Source: Rhizomicrobium sp. (GTDB taxonomy: Bacteria; Pseudomonadota; Alphaproteobacteria; Micropepsales; Micropepsaceae). Taken from it: DNA of 64,000 bases. Positions 23,117 through 34,941 of this stretch are shown piece after piece (the stretch's first letter is position 1; every line of letters starts with the position of its first letter). The position numbers were made by a program, and so were the translations under genes. The stretch lies in NCBI GenBank assembly GCA_037200985.1, contig JBBCGJ010000001.1:4316756-4380755 (forward strand). Direction: 5' to 3'. Below the pieces are notes generated by a model. It made no database searches. It saw only the letters and a list, made by a program, of their open reading frames with translations, and was not told the DNA's origin.

Positions 23117-25999
23117 ATGTCGCCACCGCGGATCTGCGATCTGGGAGCAGCCGCAGCAGGTGCGGCCATCGTGGCGCGCGCCAAGGCGTTGCGCTTCGAC
23201 CACCTCGCCGTCGACGGTGTGTCGGCGTTGCCGGGCGAAGGACTCCGGCTGCTGGCCAATGTCGACCTGGCGGAATTTCGATCGGACGATACGCTGGTCG
23301 AAACCCATCCCGATTGGTTTGCCTTTCGTCCGTCGACGGATTCGACCGGCGTGGCCGATCCGCGGCATCATGTCCGGGCGCAGGGACACGCCATCGCGCG
23401 GTTCTACATCGCGTGCGATGGATTCCGTACGCATTGGCATGACCGGCTGGCGCAGCTTGTCGCGCAAGGGGCGTCCGGTTTCAGACTGCGCCGACCGGAC
23501 CGCGTACCCCCGGCACTCCTGCGCGGATTGATCGCCGATCTTCGGTCGCACGCGCCGCGCACGCGCTTCATAGCCGACATTGCGGGACTGGCGCGCGAGG
23601 CGCTCGCCGCGCTCGCTGGTTGCGGTTTCGACTATTGCCTGTCGTCGCTCGCCTGGTGGGATTTCCGCGCCGCCTGGCTGACGGAAGAGTATGAGGCAGC
23701 GTCCCGCGTCGCGCCTGTCCTGGCGCGGGTGGGCGCGGACGGCGTTCCGCCTGGCGAGCGGCGCGCGCGCTATGCCGTTGCCGCAGTCGCCGGCTCCGGC
23801 ATCTGGATGCCGGCGGAGTTCTCGGCCGGCGGCGAAATCGACGGTTGCATCGCTGCGGCGAACGCCCTTGTGGAGTCTGATCCAGTCATCGCCGGTCACG
23901 GCGCGCTGGTCCATCGCGGCAACGCCTTGATCCGGACGGCCGAGTCCGATCAGCGCCTTGCGCGGGACGCAGTGATCGCCGTCGTCAATTCCAGCGACAT
24001 CGTTTGTCCGGCGCCATCTTCGCCTGAAGATTGGGATGTACCTGTGATGACGGCACTGGCGCCGCATGAAGTGTGCCTCCTGCACGCCCGTCGCCGCGAC
24101 CCGATCCGTTCCGAAGTCCCGCAGCTCGATGCCGCAGAACCGCGGATCGTCATCGCGAACGTCTCCCCCGCCGTCGACGACGGGAAATTTGCTGTCAAGC
24201 GCATCGTGGGCGAGACGGTCGCGGTCGAGGCCGACATCTTCGCCGACGGTCATCCGTTGATCGCGGCGGACATTGTCCACGGCGAGCGCCGCGTTCCGAT
24301 GCGACCCATCGGCAATGACCGCTGGCGCGGGACCTTCGTGCTCGACCGAATCGGCCGGCACGCATTTGCGCTGGAGGCGTGGATCGATCGCTATGGCGGC
24401 TTTGCACGCGATCTGGCCAGGAAACAGGAGGCCGGCCACGATATCGCGCTCGATATCCGCGAGGGCGACGCGATGGTCCGCGAGGTCCTTGGCCTGCCCG
24501 CTAGCGATTCCGCCATTTTGCTCGCCCCAGAGACCATCGAAGCGATGCATCGCCTGGAGGAGCGGAAATTCCTCGTCCGTAGTCCCGCTTACCCGATCGA
24601 TGCCGACCGGTCGGGCGCGGGCTTCGCAAGCTGGTACGAGTTGTTTCCGCGTTCACAGACCGACGATCCCACTCGGCACGGCACGTTCCGCGCCGTGATC
24701 GCGCGCTTGCCTGTGATCCGAGCTATGGGCTTCGACGTTCTTTACATGCCTCCGATCCATCCGATCGGCCGGACGAACCGCAAGGGCCGCAACAACGCCT
24801 TGACCGCCGCGCCCGGCGACCCGGGCAGCGTCTACGCCATCGGCTCGGCAGAAGGCGGCCACGATGCGATTCATCCAGAACTCGGCACGTTCGACGATTT
24901 CCGCGCCCTGATCGCAGCAGCGCGTGCGGAGGGTCTGGAGATCGCGCTCGATTTCGCCGTGCAATGCTCTCCCGACCATCCCTGGCTCAAGGAGCATCCC
25001 GGCTGGTTTGACTGGCGCGCCGACGGTTCGATCAAGTACGCCGAAAATCCGCCCAAGCTTTACGAAGACATTGTCAATGTCGATTTCTATGCCCAGGACG
25101 CGATTCCCGGGCTTTGGAACGCGTTGCGCGACATTGTCCGGTTCTGGGCAAACGAAGGCGTACGCATCTTCCGCGTCGACAATCCGCACACCAAGCCGTT
25201 CGCGTTCTGGCAATGGCTGATCGCGAGCGTGCGCGCTAGCGACCCAGACATCATTTTCCTTGCAGAAGCCTTCACGCGGCCGAAGGTCATGGCGCATCTC
25301 GCCAAGATCGGCTTCACTCAATCCTATACCTACTTCACCTGGCGCAACACCAAGGACGAGCTCACGGACTATCTGGGCGAGCTGAACGAACCGCCCGCCC
25401 GCGATTTCTTCCGGCCGCATTTCTTCGTCAACACGCCGGACATCAATCCGTATTTCCTGCAGACTTCCGGTCGGCCGGGATTTCTTATCCGCGCCGCGCT
25501 GGCGGCGACGCTGTCGGGACTGTGGGGCATTTATTCCGGATTCGAACTATGCGAGGCGGCGGCGCTGCCGGGCCGCGAGGAGTACCGCGACTCGGAAAAA
25601 TATCAGATCAGGCCGCGCGACTGGAACGCGCCGGGTAACATCGCCGCCGAGATCGCGACGCTCAATCGGTTGCGCAAGGCCCATTCTGCACTGCAGACTC
25701 ATCTCGGCGTCACGTTCTACAACGCGTTCAATCCGAACGTGCTTTATTACGGCAAGCATGTTGCCGGGGAGACGAGCCGTATCCTGGTCGCCGTAAATCT
25801 CGACCCGCACGGGCCGCAGGAATGCGATTTCGAAATTCCGCTCTGGGAATGGGGGCTGCCGGATAGCGGCGCGCTGTTCGTCGAAGACCTGCTCGACGGC
25901 CATCACTTCGTCTGGCACGGCAAGATTCAGCATCTGCGCCTGGAACCGGATGCGCCTTACCGTCTCTGGCGCGTCTGCCCGGCGGAGGACCAGCGATGA
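23117..25999 (+). CDS. glgE: alpha-1,4-glucan:maltose-1-phosphate maltosyltransferase with an N-terminal amylase-like extension
   Basis: GlgE (GH13_3) transfers maltose from maltose-1-phosphate to the non-reducing end of alpha-glucan. The C-terminal two thirds show the family hallmarks: [25 protein letters not shown] (nucleophile Asp codon at 25178), [12 protein letters not shown] (acid Glu codon at 25265) and [12 protein letters not shown]. The protein is about 960 residues, against roughly 660-700 for actinobacterial GlgE. The extra N-terminal 330 residues look like a degenerate TIM barrel ([31 protein letters not shown]) lacking an obvious catalytic triad. The ATG at 23117 is chosen because an EcfG-like promoter lies between it and the earlier start at 23039. 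Its stop overlaps treS by four bases. Confidence 0.93.
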   Translation: MSPPRICDLGAAAAGAAIVARAKALRFDHLAVDGVSALPGEGLRLLANVDLAEFRSDDTLVETHPDWFAFRPSTDSTGVADPRHHVRAQGHAIARFYIACDGFRTHWHDRLAQLVAQGASGFRLRRPDRVPPALLRGLIADLRSHAPRTRFIADIAGLAREALAALAGCGFDYCLSSLAWWDFRAAWLTEEYEAASRVAPVLARVGADGVPPGERRARYAVAAVAGSGIWMPAEFSAGGEIDGCIAAANALVESDPVIAGHGALVHRGNALIRTAESDQRLARDAVIAVVNSSDIVCPAPSSPEDWDVPVMTALAPHEVCLLHARRRDPIRSEVPQLDAAEPRIVIANVSPAVDDGKFAVKRIVGETVAVEADIFADGHPLIAADIVHGERRVPMRPIGNDRWRGTFVLDRIGRHAFALEAWIDRYGGFARDLARKQEAGHDIALDIREGDAMVREVLGLPASDSAILLAPETIEAMHRLEERKFLVRSPAYPIDADRSGAGFASWYELFPRSQTDDPTRHGTFRAVIARLPVIRAMGFDVLYMPPIHPIGRTNRKGRNNALTAAPGDPGSVYAIGSAEGGHDAIHPELGTFDDFRALIAAARAEGLEIALDFAVQCSPDHPWLKEHPGWFDWRADGSIKYAENPPKLYEDIVNVDFYAQDAIPGLWNALRDIVRFWANEGVRIFRVDNPHTKPFAFWQWLIASVRASDPDIIFLAEAFTRPKVMAHLAKIGFTQSYTYFTWRNTKDELTDYLGELNEPPARDFFRPHFFVNTPDINPYFLQTSGRPGFLIRAALAATLSGLWGIYSGFELCEAAALPGREEYRDSEKYQIRPRDWNAPGNIAAEIATLNRLRKAHSALQTHLGVTFYNAFNPNVLYYGKHVAGETSRILVAVNLDPHGPQECDFEIPLWEWGLPDSGALFVEDLLDGHHFVWHGKIQHLRLEPDAPYRLWRVCPAEDQR

Positions 26000-28900
26000 A
26001 TGTCCGCGAAGACGTCCATCTTCCGCGCGCCGACGAGACGATCCAGCACGAGCGCGCGCATGATCCCCTCTGGTACAAGGACGCTGTCATCTATCAGCTC
26101 CACGTCAAGTCGTTCGCCGACGCGAACAATGACGGCGTCGGCGATTTCGCGGGCCTGATCGGCAAGCTCGACTATCTGGCCGAGCTCGGCGTCACCGCGA
26201 TCTGGCTCCTGCCGTTCTATCCTTCTCCCCGGCGCGACGACGGCTACGACATCGCGGATTATCGCGGCGTTCATCCCGATTACGGTTCGATTGAAGACGT
26301 GCGCCGCTTTATCGAGCTGGCGCATGCGAAGGGTATGCGCATCATCACCGAGCTCGTGCTGAACCACACCTCCGATCAGCACCCCTGGTTCCAGCGCGCG
26401 CGCAAGGCGCCGCCAGGTTCACCCGACCGCGACTTCTACGTCTGGTCCGACACCGACAAGCGCTATGCCGGTACGCGCATCATTTTCCTCGATACCGAGA
26501 AGTCGAACTGGACCTGGGATGAGGAGGCGCAGGCCTATTACTGGCACCGTTTCTACGCGCACCAGCCCGACCTCAATTTCGACAATCCGGCGGTCATGGA
26601 GGAGGCGCTGTCGGTGATGCGCTTCTGGCTCGACATGGGCGTCGACGGCCTGCGCCTCGATGCCGTGCCCTATCTGGTCGAGCGCGAAGGCACCAACAAC
26701 GAGAACCTGCCGGAGACGCACGCCGTCCTGAAGCGCTTCCGCGCGGAAATCGACGCGCATTATCCCGGCCGCATGCTGCTCGCCGAGGCCAACCAGTGGC
26801 CGGAGGACGTGCAGGCATATTTCGGCGACGGCGACGAGTGCCACATGCTGTTCCATTTTCCCCTGATGCCGCGCATGTACATGGCGATCGCACAGGAGGA
26901 CCGCTTCCCCATCATGGACATCATGCGCCAGACGCCGGACGCACCGCCGAACTGCCAATGGGCGACGTTCCTGCGCAATCACGACGAACTGACGCTGGAG
27001 ATGGTCACCGACAAGGAGCGCGACTATCTCTGGAAGACCTATGCCGCCGACAAGCGGGCGCGTCTCAATCTCGGTATCCGGCGCCGGCTCGCGCCGTTGC
27101 TCGAACATGACCGCCGGCGCATCGAGCTGATGAACTCGCTGCTGCTCACCATCATGGGCACGCCTATCCTCTATTACGGCGACGAGATCGGCATGGGCGA
27201 CAACATCCATCTGGGCGACCGGGACGGCGTGCGCACGCCGATGCAATGGAGCCCGGACCGCAATGGCGGCTTCAGCCGCGCCGATCCGGCGTCGCTGGTG
27301 CTGCCGGCGATCATGAACCCGCTCTACGGGTTTGAAGCCGTCAATGTCGAGGCTCAATGGCGCAGCCCCTATTCGCTGCTCAACTGGGTGCGCCGCATGC
27401 TGGTGGTGCGCGGCCGCTGGAAGGCGTTCGGGCGCGGCACGATCCGTTTCCTCCGGCCGCAGAACCGCAAGGTCCTCGTCTATCTGCGCGAATTCGATGG
27501 CGAGGTCGTGCTTTGCGTCGCCAATGTCTCGCGCACGGCCCAGGCCGTCGAGCTGGACCTGAGCGAGTTCGCCGGCCGTACGCCGGTCGAGCTGTCGGGC
27601 GAGGTCGCGTTTCCGAAGATCGGGCAGCTCACCTATCTGCTCACGCTTCAGCCCTTTGGATTCTATTGGTTCGCGCTGAGCGCGGAGACCAGCCAGCCGG
27701 CCTGGAGCACCGCCACCGCCGATAACATCGCGGAGTACCACACCTTCATCATCCGGGCCGGCTTGAACGACATCATCGATGGGCGGCAGCGGAACGTCCT
27801 GGAGAAGGAGGTGCTGCCGGGATATGTCGCGCAACGGCGCTGGTATCAGGCCAAGAGCACCGGCGTGCCCGCGGTGCGGATCGCGGACACGCAAGACTTT
27901 GACAAGGAGCTCCTGTTCGGCGTCCTCGAGGTGAACGGCGAGCACTACGCGCTGCCGCTCGCGATCGCATGGGAGGACGCGCCGTCGCATCCGTTCGAAG
28001 CGGCGCTCGCCCTGGCGCGCGTCCGGCGCGGCGCACGGATCGGGCTTCTGACCGACGGCTTCGCCACGGCCAAGTTCGCGCGGGCCTTGTTGCGCGGGCT
28101 TGCCGAGGGCTGTGGGCCGGGCGCTTTGACCTGCAGCCGCGCGCCGGCCTTTGCCGGCATCGCGCCGGACGCGGAGATCGAGTGGCCGGGCGCCGAGCAG
28201 AGCAACTCGACGTTGATCGTCGGCCGCCGCGCCGTGATCAAGCTGTTTCGTCGCCTGGTCGACGGTATCCATCCAGAGGCAGAGATGGTGCGCGCGTTGA
28301 CGGAGCGCGGCTTCACCGGCATCGCAGCGCTTATGGGCGAGGTACGCTATAAGAGTGCCGCGGCCGCGGTGGTGCAGCGCTTCGTCGAGAACCAGGGCGA
28401 TGCGTTCCAATGGTCGCTGGAGCAGGTCGGCCGCCTGATCGACGACAAGGCGGTGACCGATGGCGAGAACGGCAACGACCTCGAAGCCTACCGCAATTTC
28501 ATCGCGGTTGTCGGCCGCCGGCTGGGCGAAATGCACACCATACTGGCGCAGCCCTCGGACGATCCCGATTTCATGCCGCAGAAGGCGACCGCCGAGACGA
28601 TAGCGTCCTGGCGCGCGCGCCTGGGCGCACAGCTCGATGCCGCCTTCGCATTGCGCGATCTCGGCGATCGCGCCGCGCTCGACGCTGCGGCGGGCAAGGC
28701 CTTGTCCGCGGGGGAGGGGCTGCTCCTCACGCGAATCCACGGCGACCTGCATCTCGGGCAAGTGCTGGTGGCGGCGGGCGACGCGATCATCATCGACTTC
28801 GAGGGCGAGCCGGCCAAGCCGCTCGCCGAGCGCCGCGCGAAGAATTCTCCGCTGCGGGATGTGGCCGGCATGTTGCGCTCGTTCGACTATGTCGGCGGCG

Positions 28901-29172
28901 TTGTGGAGCGCAACGACCGGCTGGTGAACACCAGCCAGAGCGCCGACCGTGCCAGGACGCTGCTCGCGGAGTTCGGCCGTGTCGCGCGCGGCGCGTTCCT
29001 GGATGGTTACGCGAAAGGCCGCGGTCGGCCGCTGGACGCGCGCGAGGAAAAGCTCCTTGCCGTCTTCACGCTCGAAAAGGCCGCCTATGAGATCGTCTAC
29101 GAGGCCAACAACCGCCCGGACTGGATCGACCTTCCCACCGCGGGTTTTTCCGGACTGGCGGCGGCGCTATGA
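25996..29172 (+). CDS. treS: trehalose synthase-maltokinase fusion
   Basis: The 1058-residue protein joins two enzymes. Residues about 15-560 are TreS (GH13_16), which isomerises trehalose and maltose: [53 protein letters not shown]. From about 590 to the end is maltokinase (Pep2/Mak), with [11 protein letters not shown], the kinase loop [12 protein letters not shown] and IIDFEGEP, which phosphorylates maltose to maltose-1-phosphate, the GlgE donor. Fusion of the two channels trehalose into the GlgE route and is known in several proteobacteria. Both ends overlap neighbours by four bases. Confidence 0.95.
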   Translation: MNVREDVHLPRADETIQHERAHDPLWYKDAVIYQLHVKSFADANNDGVGDFAGLIGKLDYLAELGVTAIWLLPFYPSPRRDDGYDIADYRGVHPDYGSIEDVRRFIELAHAKGMRIITELVLNHTSDQHPWFQRARKAPPGSPDRDFYVWSDTDKRYAGTRIIFLDTEKSNWTWDEEAQAYYWHRFYAHQPDLNFDNPAVMEEALSVMRFWLDMGVDGLRLDAVPYLVEREGTNNENLPETHAVLKRFRAEIDAHYPGRMLLAEANQWPEDVQAYFGDGDECHMLFHFPLMPRMYMAIAQEDRFPIMDIMRQTPDAPPNCQWATFLRNHDELTLEMVTDKERDYLWKTYAADKRARLNLGIRRRLAPLLEHDRRRIELMNSLLLTIMGTPILYYGDEIGMGDNIHLGDRDGVRTPMQWSPDRNGGFSRADPASLVLPAIMNPLYGFEAVNVEAQWRSPYSLLNWVRRMLVVRGRWKAFGRGTIRFLRPQNRKVLVYLREFDGEVVLCVANVSRTAQAVELDLSEFAGRTPVELSGEVAFPKIGQLTYLLTLQPFGFYWFALSAETSQPAWSTATADNIAEYHTFIIRAGLNDIIDGRQRNVLEKEVLPGYVAQRRWYQAKSTGVPAVRIADTQDFDKELLFGVLEVNGEHYALPLAIAWEDAPSHPFEAALALARVRRGARIGLLTDGFATAKFARALLRGLAEGCGPGALTCSRAPAFAGIAPDAEIEWPGAEQSNSTLIVGRRAVIKLFRRLVDGIHPEAEMVRALTERGFTGIAALMGEVRYKSAAAAVVQRFVENQGDAFQWSLEQVGRLIDDKAVTDGENGNDLEAYRNFIAVVGRRLGEMHTILAQPSDDPDFMPQKATAETIASWRARLGAQLDAAFALRDLGDRAALDAAAGKALSAGEGLLLTRIHGDLHLGQVLVAAGDAIIIDFEGEPAKPLAERRAKNSPLRDVAGMLRSFDYVGGVVERNDRLVNTSQSADRARTLLAEFGRVARGAFLDGYAKGRGRPLDAREEKLLAVFTLEKAAYEIVYEANNRPDWIDLPTAGFSGLAAAL

Positions 29173-31289
29173 ACATGCAGGACACCAACGAGGCCGCCCA
29201 AGCGCAGATGGTGGCACAAGGCCGCCATCCCGATCCTTTCGCGTTCCTCGGACCCCACAATGGCATCGTCCGCACATTCCAACCCGCCGCGCAGCGCGTC
29301 GACCTCCTGCTTGGCGCGAACGCGGTGTCGCTGACGGCCATCGGCAACACCGGCGTGTTCGTCGGGCGCGGCGAGCCGCCCTACAGACTCCGCATCCATT
29401 GGCGCGACACGGTTCAGGAAACCGAGGACCCTTATGCGTTCGCGCCGATCCTGGGCGACGTCGACCTGCATCTTTTCTCCGAAGGCGCGCATTGGAATCT
29501 CGCCGGGCGCTTCGGCGCATCGGTCGACCGCATCGAGGACATCGCGGGCGTGCGCTTCGCGGTATGGGCGCCGAATGCGCGGCGCGTCTCGGTGGTCGGC
29601 GATTTCAACGGTTGGGATGGCCGGCGCCATCCGATGCGGCTGCGCCACGACGCCGGCGTGTGGGAGATTTTCATCCCGCGGCTTATGGCGGGCGAACGCT
29701 ACAAATACGAAATCGTCGGTCCGGACGGCACGCTGCTCCCGCTCAAGGCCGATCCTTTGGCGCGCGCGACCGAACATCCGCCCGCGAATGCCTCCGTCGT
29801 CCCCGAGCCCTGGCGTTTCCATTGGACCGACGGCGACTGGATGGCCGGGCGCGCCAAGGCCCAGGCGCCGGACGCGCCGATCTCGATCTATGAGGTCCAC
29901 GCCGCGTCCTGGCTGCGCCCCGAGCACGGCGAGACGATGGATTGGCGCGGTTTGGCCGAGCACCTTATCCCCTATGTCGGCGCGCTCGGCTTCACCCATG
30001 TCGAGCTGCTGCCGATCATGGAGCACCCGTTCGGCGGCTCCTGGGGCTACCAGCCCCTGTCGCAATTCGCGCCCAGCGCGCGCTACGGCACGGCGGAAGC
30101 CTTCGCCGGCTTCGTCGACGCATGCCACCGCGCCGGCATCGGCGTGATCCTGGACTGGGTGCCGGCGCATTTCCCCTCAGACGCGCATGGCCTCGCGCAT
30201 TTCGACGGCACGGCGCTCTACGAGCATGCCGATCCGCGCGAAGGGCTCCACAAGGATTGGAACACGCTCATCTACAATCTCGGCCGCCGCGAGGTACAAG
30301 GCTTCCTGATCGCCAGCGGGCTGTTCTGGCTGGAGCACTTCCATATCGACGGCCTGCGCGTCGACGCCGTGGCGTCGATGCTTTATCGCGATTATTCGCG
30401 CAACGCCGGCGAGTGGATTCCCAACCGCTATGGTGGCCGCGAGAACCTCGAAGCGGTCGACTTTCTCAAGCGCCTGAACGGCTTGGCGCGCGAGCGTCAT
30501 CCGGGCGCGATCACCATCGCCGAGGAATCGACGGCCTGGCCGGGCGTGACCGCGCCGGAAGGCCTGGGATTTTCCTACAAATGGAACATGGGCTGGATGC
30601 ACGACACGCTGTCCTATCTCTCTTACGAGCCGGTGCATCGCCGCTGGCATCATAACGACATGACCTTCGGTCTCGTCTACGCCTGGTCGGAGCGCTTCGT
30701 CCTGCCGCTGTCCCATGACGAGGTTGTTCACGGCAAGGGTTCGCTCTATGCCCGCATGCCGGGCGACGCCTGGCAGAAGCTCGCGACCCTGCGCGCCTAT
30801 TTCGCCTTCCTGTGGACCCATCCGGGACGCAAGCTGCTTTTCATGGGCGGCGAGCTCGCAATCCCGCGCGAATGGGACCACGACGGCGAGATCGACTGGG
30901 ATTTGCTCAAGGATCATGGGCATGCCGGCGTCCAGCAGCTTGTCGGCGACCTGAACCGGCTCTATGCGCGCGAGCCCGCCCTGCACGCCCTGGACGACGA
31001 TCCGAGCGGCTTCCGCTGGGCGATCGGCGACGACAGCGCGAACAGCGTCTTCGCTTACGAGCGCGTCGCGCCCGACGGACGCTCGCTTCTCGTGGTCGTC
31101 AACATGACGCCGGTGCCGCGCTGCGGCTATCGCGTTCCGGTGTCGCGCGATGGCGCCTGGCACGAGTTGCTCAACACGGATTCGCAAATCTATGGCGGCG
31201 GCAATATCGGCAATGGCGGGCAGGCCGAAGCCCGCGATGGCGCGTTGATACTTACCCTGCCGCCGCTTGCAACATTGGTTCTTGGATGA
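29169..31289 (+). CDS. glgB: 1,4-alpha-glucan branching enzyme
   Basis: This 706-residue protein has an N-terminal beta-sandwich (CBM48 type: [20 protein letters not shown] near 130) and a GH13_9 barrel. The motifs are [12 protein letters not shown] (nucleophile), [13 protein letters not shown] (acid) and [14 protein letters not shown], and length is close to E. coli GlgB (728). It cuts alpha-1,4 chains and rejoins them as alpha-1,6 branches, which the GlgE route needs to make branched glucan. It is embedded in the run of four-base overlaps between treS and glgX. Confidence 0.96.
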   Translation: MNMQDTNEAAQAQMVAQGRHPDPFAFLGPHNGIVRTFQPAAQRVDLLLGANAVSLTAIGNTGVFVGRGEPPYRLRIHWRDTVQETEDPYAFAPILGDVDLHLFSEGAHWNLAGRFGASVDRIEDIAGVRFAVWAPNARRVSVVGDFNGWDGRRHPMRLRHDAGVWEIFIPRLMAGERYKYEIVGPDGTLLPLKADPLARATEHPPANASVVPEPWRFHWTDGDWMAGRAKAQAPDAPISIYEVHAASWLRPEHGETMDWRGLAEHLIPYVGALGFTHVELLPIMEHPFGGSWGYQPLSQFAPSARYGTAEAFAGFVDACHRAGIGVILDWVPAHFPSDAHGLAHFDGTALYEHADPREGLHKDWNTLIYNLGRREVQGFLIASGLFWLEHFHIDGLRVDAVASMLYRDYSRNAGEWIPNRYGGRENLEAVDFLKRLNGLARERHPGAITIAEESTAWPGVTAPEGLGFSYKWNMGWMHDTLSYLSYEPVHRRWHHNDMTFGLVYAWSERFVLPLSHDEVVHGKGSLYARMPGDAWQKLATLRAYFAFLWTHPGRKLLFMGGELAIPREWDHDGEIDWDLLKDHGHAGVQQLVGDLNRLYAREPALHALDDDPSGFRWAIGDDSANSVFAYERVAPDGRSLLVVVNMTPVPRCGYRVPVSRDGAWHELLNTDSQIYGGGNIGNGGQAEARDGALILTLPPLATLVLG

Positions 31290-33337
31290 AATTGGAAGCT
31301 GGACTGCCTTACCCGCTCGGCGCCACGCATGACGGAAATGGCGTGAACTTCGCCGTCTTCTCGGCGCACGCATCGGTGGTCGAGCTTTGCGTCTTCGATC
31401 GCGACGGTCATGAAGAGCGTGTAGCGCTGCCCCGCCGCATCGACGAGGTCTGGCACGGCTATCTTGCCGGCGCTGCGCCGGGACTCGTCTATGGCTACCG
31501 CGTCCATGGTCCTTACGCGCCCGAAGACGGCCACCGCTTCAATCCAAACAAGCTGCTCCTCGATCCCTACGCCAAGGCGATTTCGGGCGCGGTGAAATGG
31601 GACGATGCACTGCTAGGCTACACGCCCGGGGGCGAAGACGCCGATCTTACTTTCGACAAACGCGACAGCGCGGCCTTCATGCCCAAGGCCGTGGTGACGA
31701 AGGACACGTTCGACTGGGGCGACGACCGTCCGCCGCGCGTCGGTTGGGCTGATACGGTGATCTACGAAGCCCATGTCAAGGGCATGACCAAGCTGCTTGG
31801 CGCCGTGCCGAATGATATCCGCGGGACATATGCGGCGCTGGGAAGTGCGTCGGTGATCGATCATCTGCGCCGGATCGGCATCACGGCGGTCGAACTCCTG
31901 CCCGTGCACGCTTTCGCGCAGGATCGCGGGCTGGTCGAAAAGGGCCTGAGCAATTACTGGGGTTACAACACGCTCTCCTTCTTCACGCCGGAGCCGCGCT
32001 ACGGCACGGCGGACGAATTGCGCGCCGCGATCCGCGCGCTGCACAAGGCCGGCATCGAGGTCATCCTCGACGTCGTCTACAACCACACCTGCGAAGGCAG
32101 CGAGCTCGGCCCGACGCTGTCGTGGCGCGGGTTCGATCATGCGAGCTACTACCGCCTGCCCGACGACGACCGCCGCCATACGGTGAACGACACCGGCACC
32201 GGCAACACCGTCAATATGTCCCACGCCCGCGTGCTGCAGATGGCGATGGACTCGCTGCGCTATTTCACGCAGTCGTTGCATGTCGACGGCTTCCGCTTCG
32301 ATCTCGGCGCGACGCTCGGCCGCGAGCGTTCCGGCTTCGACCCCGACAGCGGCTTTTTCGACGCGCTCCGCCAGGATCCGGTGCTCGCCCGCGTCAAGCT
32401 GATCTCCGAGCCGTGGGACATCGGACCCGGCGGCTATCAGCTCGGCAACCATCCGCCCGGCTTCTCCGAATGGAACGACCGATATCGCGACACAGTGCGT
32501 CGGTACTGGCGCGGCGATGCCGGCCAGCGCCCGGAGCTGGCGGAGCGGCTGTCCGGCTCCTCCGATCTTTTTTCGCTGCGCCGCCCGTCCGCCTCGATCA
32601 ACTACATCGCCAGCCATGACGGTGCGACGCTGGCCGATCTCACCCTGTACGAAGGCAAGCATAACGAGGCCAATGGCGAGGAGAACCGCGACGGCATATC
32701 GGACAACCTCGCGCGCAATTGGGGCGTGGAAGGGCCGAGCGACGACATGAAGATCGGCGCGATGCGCGCGCGCATGCGCCGTTCCCTGCTTGCCACGCTG
32801 TTCTGGGCGCGCGGCGTGCCGATGCTGCTGGCCGGCGACGAGTTCGGCCGCACGCAGAAGGGCAACAACAACGCCTATTGCCAGGACAACGAGATCTCCT
32901 GGCTCGACTGGTCCGCGGCCGACGATACGCTGATCGCCTGGACGGCGCGGCTGACGGCGCTGCGCTGCGAATTCGCCGGCCTGCACGAGGACAGGTTTCG
33001 GCACGGACAGGAGGTCGTTCAGGGTTTTCGCGATCTTGATTGGCTGGACGAGCGCGGTGAAATCCTCTCTGACAAGGATTGGCAGAACGCGGAAGGCCGC
33101 GCGTTGGCCATGCGCCGCACGTCGCGTCGCGCCGACGGAAAGGTCGAAATCATCGCACTGCTGATGAACAGTGCCGAGGATGCGCTCGATTTCGCGCTGC
33201 CCGGAGCGCCGGATTGGCGGCTGATCTTCGACAGCGCGGCCCCCGAACGAAAGCCCGGCGCGCTCGGCGGAACGTCCTGCAAGGTTGAAAGCCACGCCTG
33301 CGTGATGGTTGCCGCTCTCCTGAAGGCACCGGCATGA
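31286..33337 (+). CDS. glgX: glycogen debranching enzyme (isoamylase type)
   Basis: The 683-residue GH13_11 enzyme starts at the ATG at 31286, which overlaps the glgB stop (ATGA) and gives the typical GlgX N-terminus ([20 protein letters not shown]). Catalytic motifs are [28 protein letters not shown] and [14 protein letters not shown], and the GlgX signature [18 protein letters not shown] is present. It hydrolyses alpha-1,6 branches of limit dextrins, releasing maltooligosaccharides that TreY, MalQ and GlgP can use. The same frame is open upstream inside glgB, but that part resembles nothing. Confidence 0.95.
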   Translation: MKLEAGLPYPLGATHDGNGVNFAVFSAHASVVELCVFDRDGHEERVALPRRIDEVWHGYLAGAAPGLVYGYRVHGPYAPEDGHRFNPNKLLLDPYAKAISGAVKWDDALLGYTPGGEDADLTFDKRDSAAFMPKAVVTKDTFDWGDDRPPRVGWADTVIYEAHVKGMTKLLGAVPNDIRGTYAALGSASVIDHLRRIGITAVELLPVHAFAQDRGLVEKGLSNYWGYNTLSFFTPEPRYGTADELRAAIRALHKAGIEVILDVVYNHTCEGSELGPTLSWRGFDHASYYRLPDDDRRHTVNDTGTGNTVNMSHARVLQMAMDSLRYFTQSLHVDGFRFDLGATLGRERSGFDPDSGFFDALRQDPVLARVKLISEPWDIGPGGYQLGNHPPGFSEWNDRYRDTVRRYWRGDAGQRPELAERLSGSSDLFSLRRPSASINYIASHDGATLADLTLYEGKHNEANGEENRDGISDNLARNWGVEGPSDDMKIGAMRARMRRSLLATLFWARGVPMLLAGDEFGRTQKGNNNAYCQDNEISWLDWSAADDTLIAWTARLTALRCEFAGLHEDRFRHGQEVVQGFRDLDWLDERGEILSDKDWQNAEGRALAMRRTSRRADGKVEIIALLMNSAEDALDFALPGAPDWRLIFDSAAPERKPGALGGTSCKVESHACVMVAALLKAPA

Positions 33338-34941
33338 CACATTTCCGGCTCTGGGCGCCGGCCCACCCGCGCGTCGATCTCGAGCTGAGCGGCAGGATCG
33401 TGCCGATGCGACCGGCGTCGGACGGCTGGCATGCGGCCGACGTGCCGGCGCCCGCGGGCGCACGCTACCGCTTCCGGATCGGCGACGTTGCGGTGCCCGA
33501 TCCGGCGTCGCGCCGGCAGGACGATGAATGGTCCGTCGTCACCGACCCGGACGCCTATCGCTGGCAGGATGCCGCCTGGCGCGGCCGCCCCTGGGAGGAG
33601 ACCGTCCTGTACGAGCTTCATGCCGGCCTAATGGGCGGGTTCGAGGGTATCGAGGATCGCCTGCCGGCGCTCGCTGAGCTCGGCGTCACCGCGGTCGAGC
33701 TGATGCCGATCGCGCAGTTTCCGGGCAACCGCAATTGGGGCTACGACGGCGCGCTGCCTTACGCGCCCGCGGCGGTCTACGGCACGCCGGACGATCTGAA
33801 GCGTCTGGTCGACCGGGCCCATGGCCTCGAGCTGATGGTGTTCCTCGACGTCGTCTACAACCACTTCGGGCCGGACGGCAATTATTTGCCGCTCTACGCG
33901 CCGGGCTTCTTCCGCGAAGATCGTCACACGCCCTGGGGCGCCGGCATTGATTTCCGCAAGGAGCAGGTGCGGCGCTTCTTCATCGACAATGCGCTGTACT
34001 GGGTACGCGAGTTTCACATCGACGGTCTTCGGCTCGACGCTGTGCATGCCATCGGCGATGACGGGTTCGTCGCCGATCTGGCGCATGCGGTGCGCGACGG
34101 CGCGGCCGGACGGCAGGTGCATCTCGTGATCGAGAACGAGCACAACGATGCCAGGCTCCTGGCCGAAGGCGGGTTCGCGCAATGGAATGACGATTTCCAT
34201 CACGCCGTCCATGTGCTGCTGACCGGCGAAAGCGAGGGCTACTATGGCCCCTATGCGGACGCGCCCGCGCGAGGCTTGGCGACCTCGCTCGCCGGCGGGT
34301 TCATCTGCGACCGCAGCGGGCCGGGTCCGCGGCTTTCCCCCACCGCTTTCGTGAATTTCCTGCAGAACCACGACCATGTCGGCAACCGTGCCTTCGGCGA
34401 GCGCCTGACGGTGCTGGCGGACGAGACGGCGCTGCAAGCCGCCATCGGCCTGCTCCTGCTCGCTCCGCCGATCCCGCTGATCTTTTTCGGTGAGGAGGCG
34501 GGTGCGCGCGAATCGTTCCTCTACTTCTGCGACCATGCCGATGACAAGCTCGCGGACGCCGTGCGCGAAGGCCGCCGCAACGAGTTCGCCAAATTTTCCG
34601 AATTCCGCGATCCCGCGCAGCGCGCGCGGATTCCGGATCCCAACGCGCCGGAGACCTTCGCGCGCTCGCGCCCGCGCCTCGACGGCGGCGCCGAATGGCG
34701 GGCTCTTTATAAGGAGCTATTGGCTCTGCGCCGCGCGCATATCGTGCCGCGGCTCAAGGACTGCATTGCGGAAGGCGCGGACGTCGTAGGGCCGAAGGCC
34801 GTGCTTGCGTCCTGGCGCCTGGGCGACGGCACGCGCCTGACCATCCTGGCCAATCTCGGCCGCGAAGACGTGTCCTGTTCGCTTCCGGAGGCTACGCCCA
34901 TCTGGGATCGCGCCGGGACCCGTTGCTGGATCGAGACATGA
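33334..34941 (+). CDS. treZ: malto-oligosyltrehalose trehalohydrolase
   Basis: TreZ (GH13_10) releases trehalose from maltooligosyltrehalose made by TreY. This 535-residue copy has a short N-terminal CBM48-like domain (about 1-85), then [50 protein letters not shown] and LQNHDHVGNRAFGERL, which are TreZ-type motifs. It is slightly shorter than many TreZ proteins. It overlaps glgX and malQ by four bases each. Confidence 0.94.
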   Translation: MTHFRLWAPAHPRVDLELSGRIVPMRPASDGWHAADVPAPAGARYRFRIGDVAVPDPASRRQDDEWSVVTDPDAYRWQDAAWRGRPWEETVLYELHAGLMGGFEGIEDRLPALAELGVTAVELMPIAQFPGNRNWGYDGALPYAPAAVYGTPDDLKRLVDRAHGLELMVFLDVVYNHFGPDGNYLPLYAPGFFREDRHTPWGAGIDFRKEQVRRFFIDNALYWVREFHIDGLRLDAVHAIGDDGFVADLAHAVRDGAAGRQVHLVIENEHNDARLLAEGGFAQWNDDFHHAVHVLLTGESEGYYGPYADAPARGLATSLAGGFICDRSGPGPRLSPTAFVNFLQNHDHVGNRAFGERLTVLADETALQAAIGLLLLAPPIPLIFFGEEAGARESFLYFCDHADDKLADAVREGRRNEFAKFSEFRDPAQRARIPDPNAPETFARSRPRLDGGAEWRALYKELLALRRAHIVPRLKDCIAEGADVVGPKAVLASWRLGDGTRLTILANLGREDVSCSLPEATPIWDRAGTRCWIET

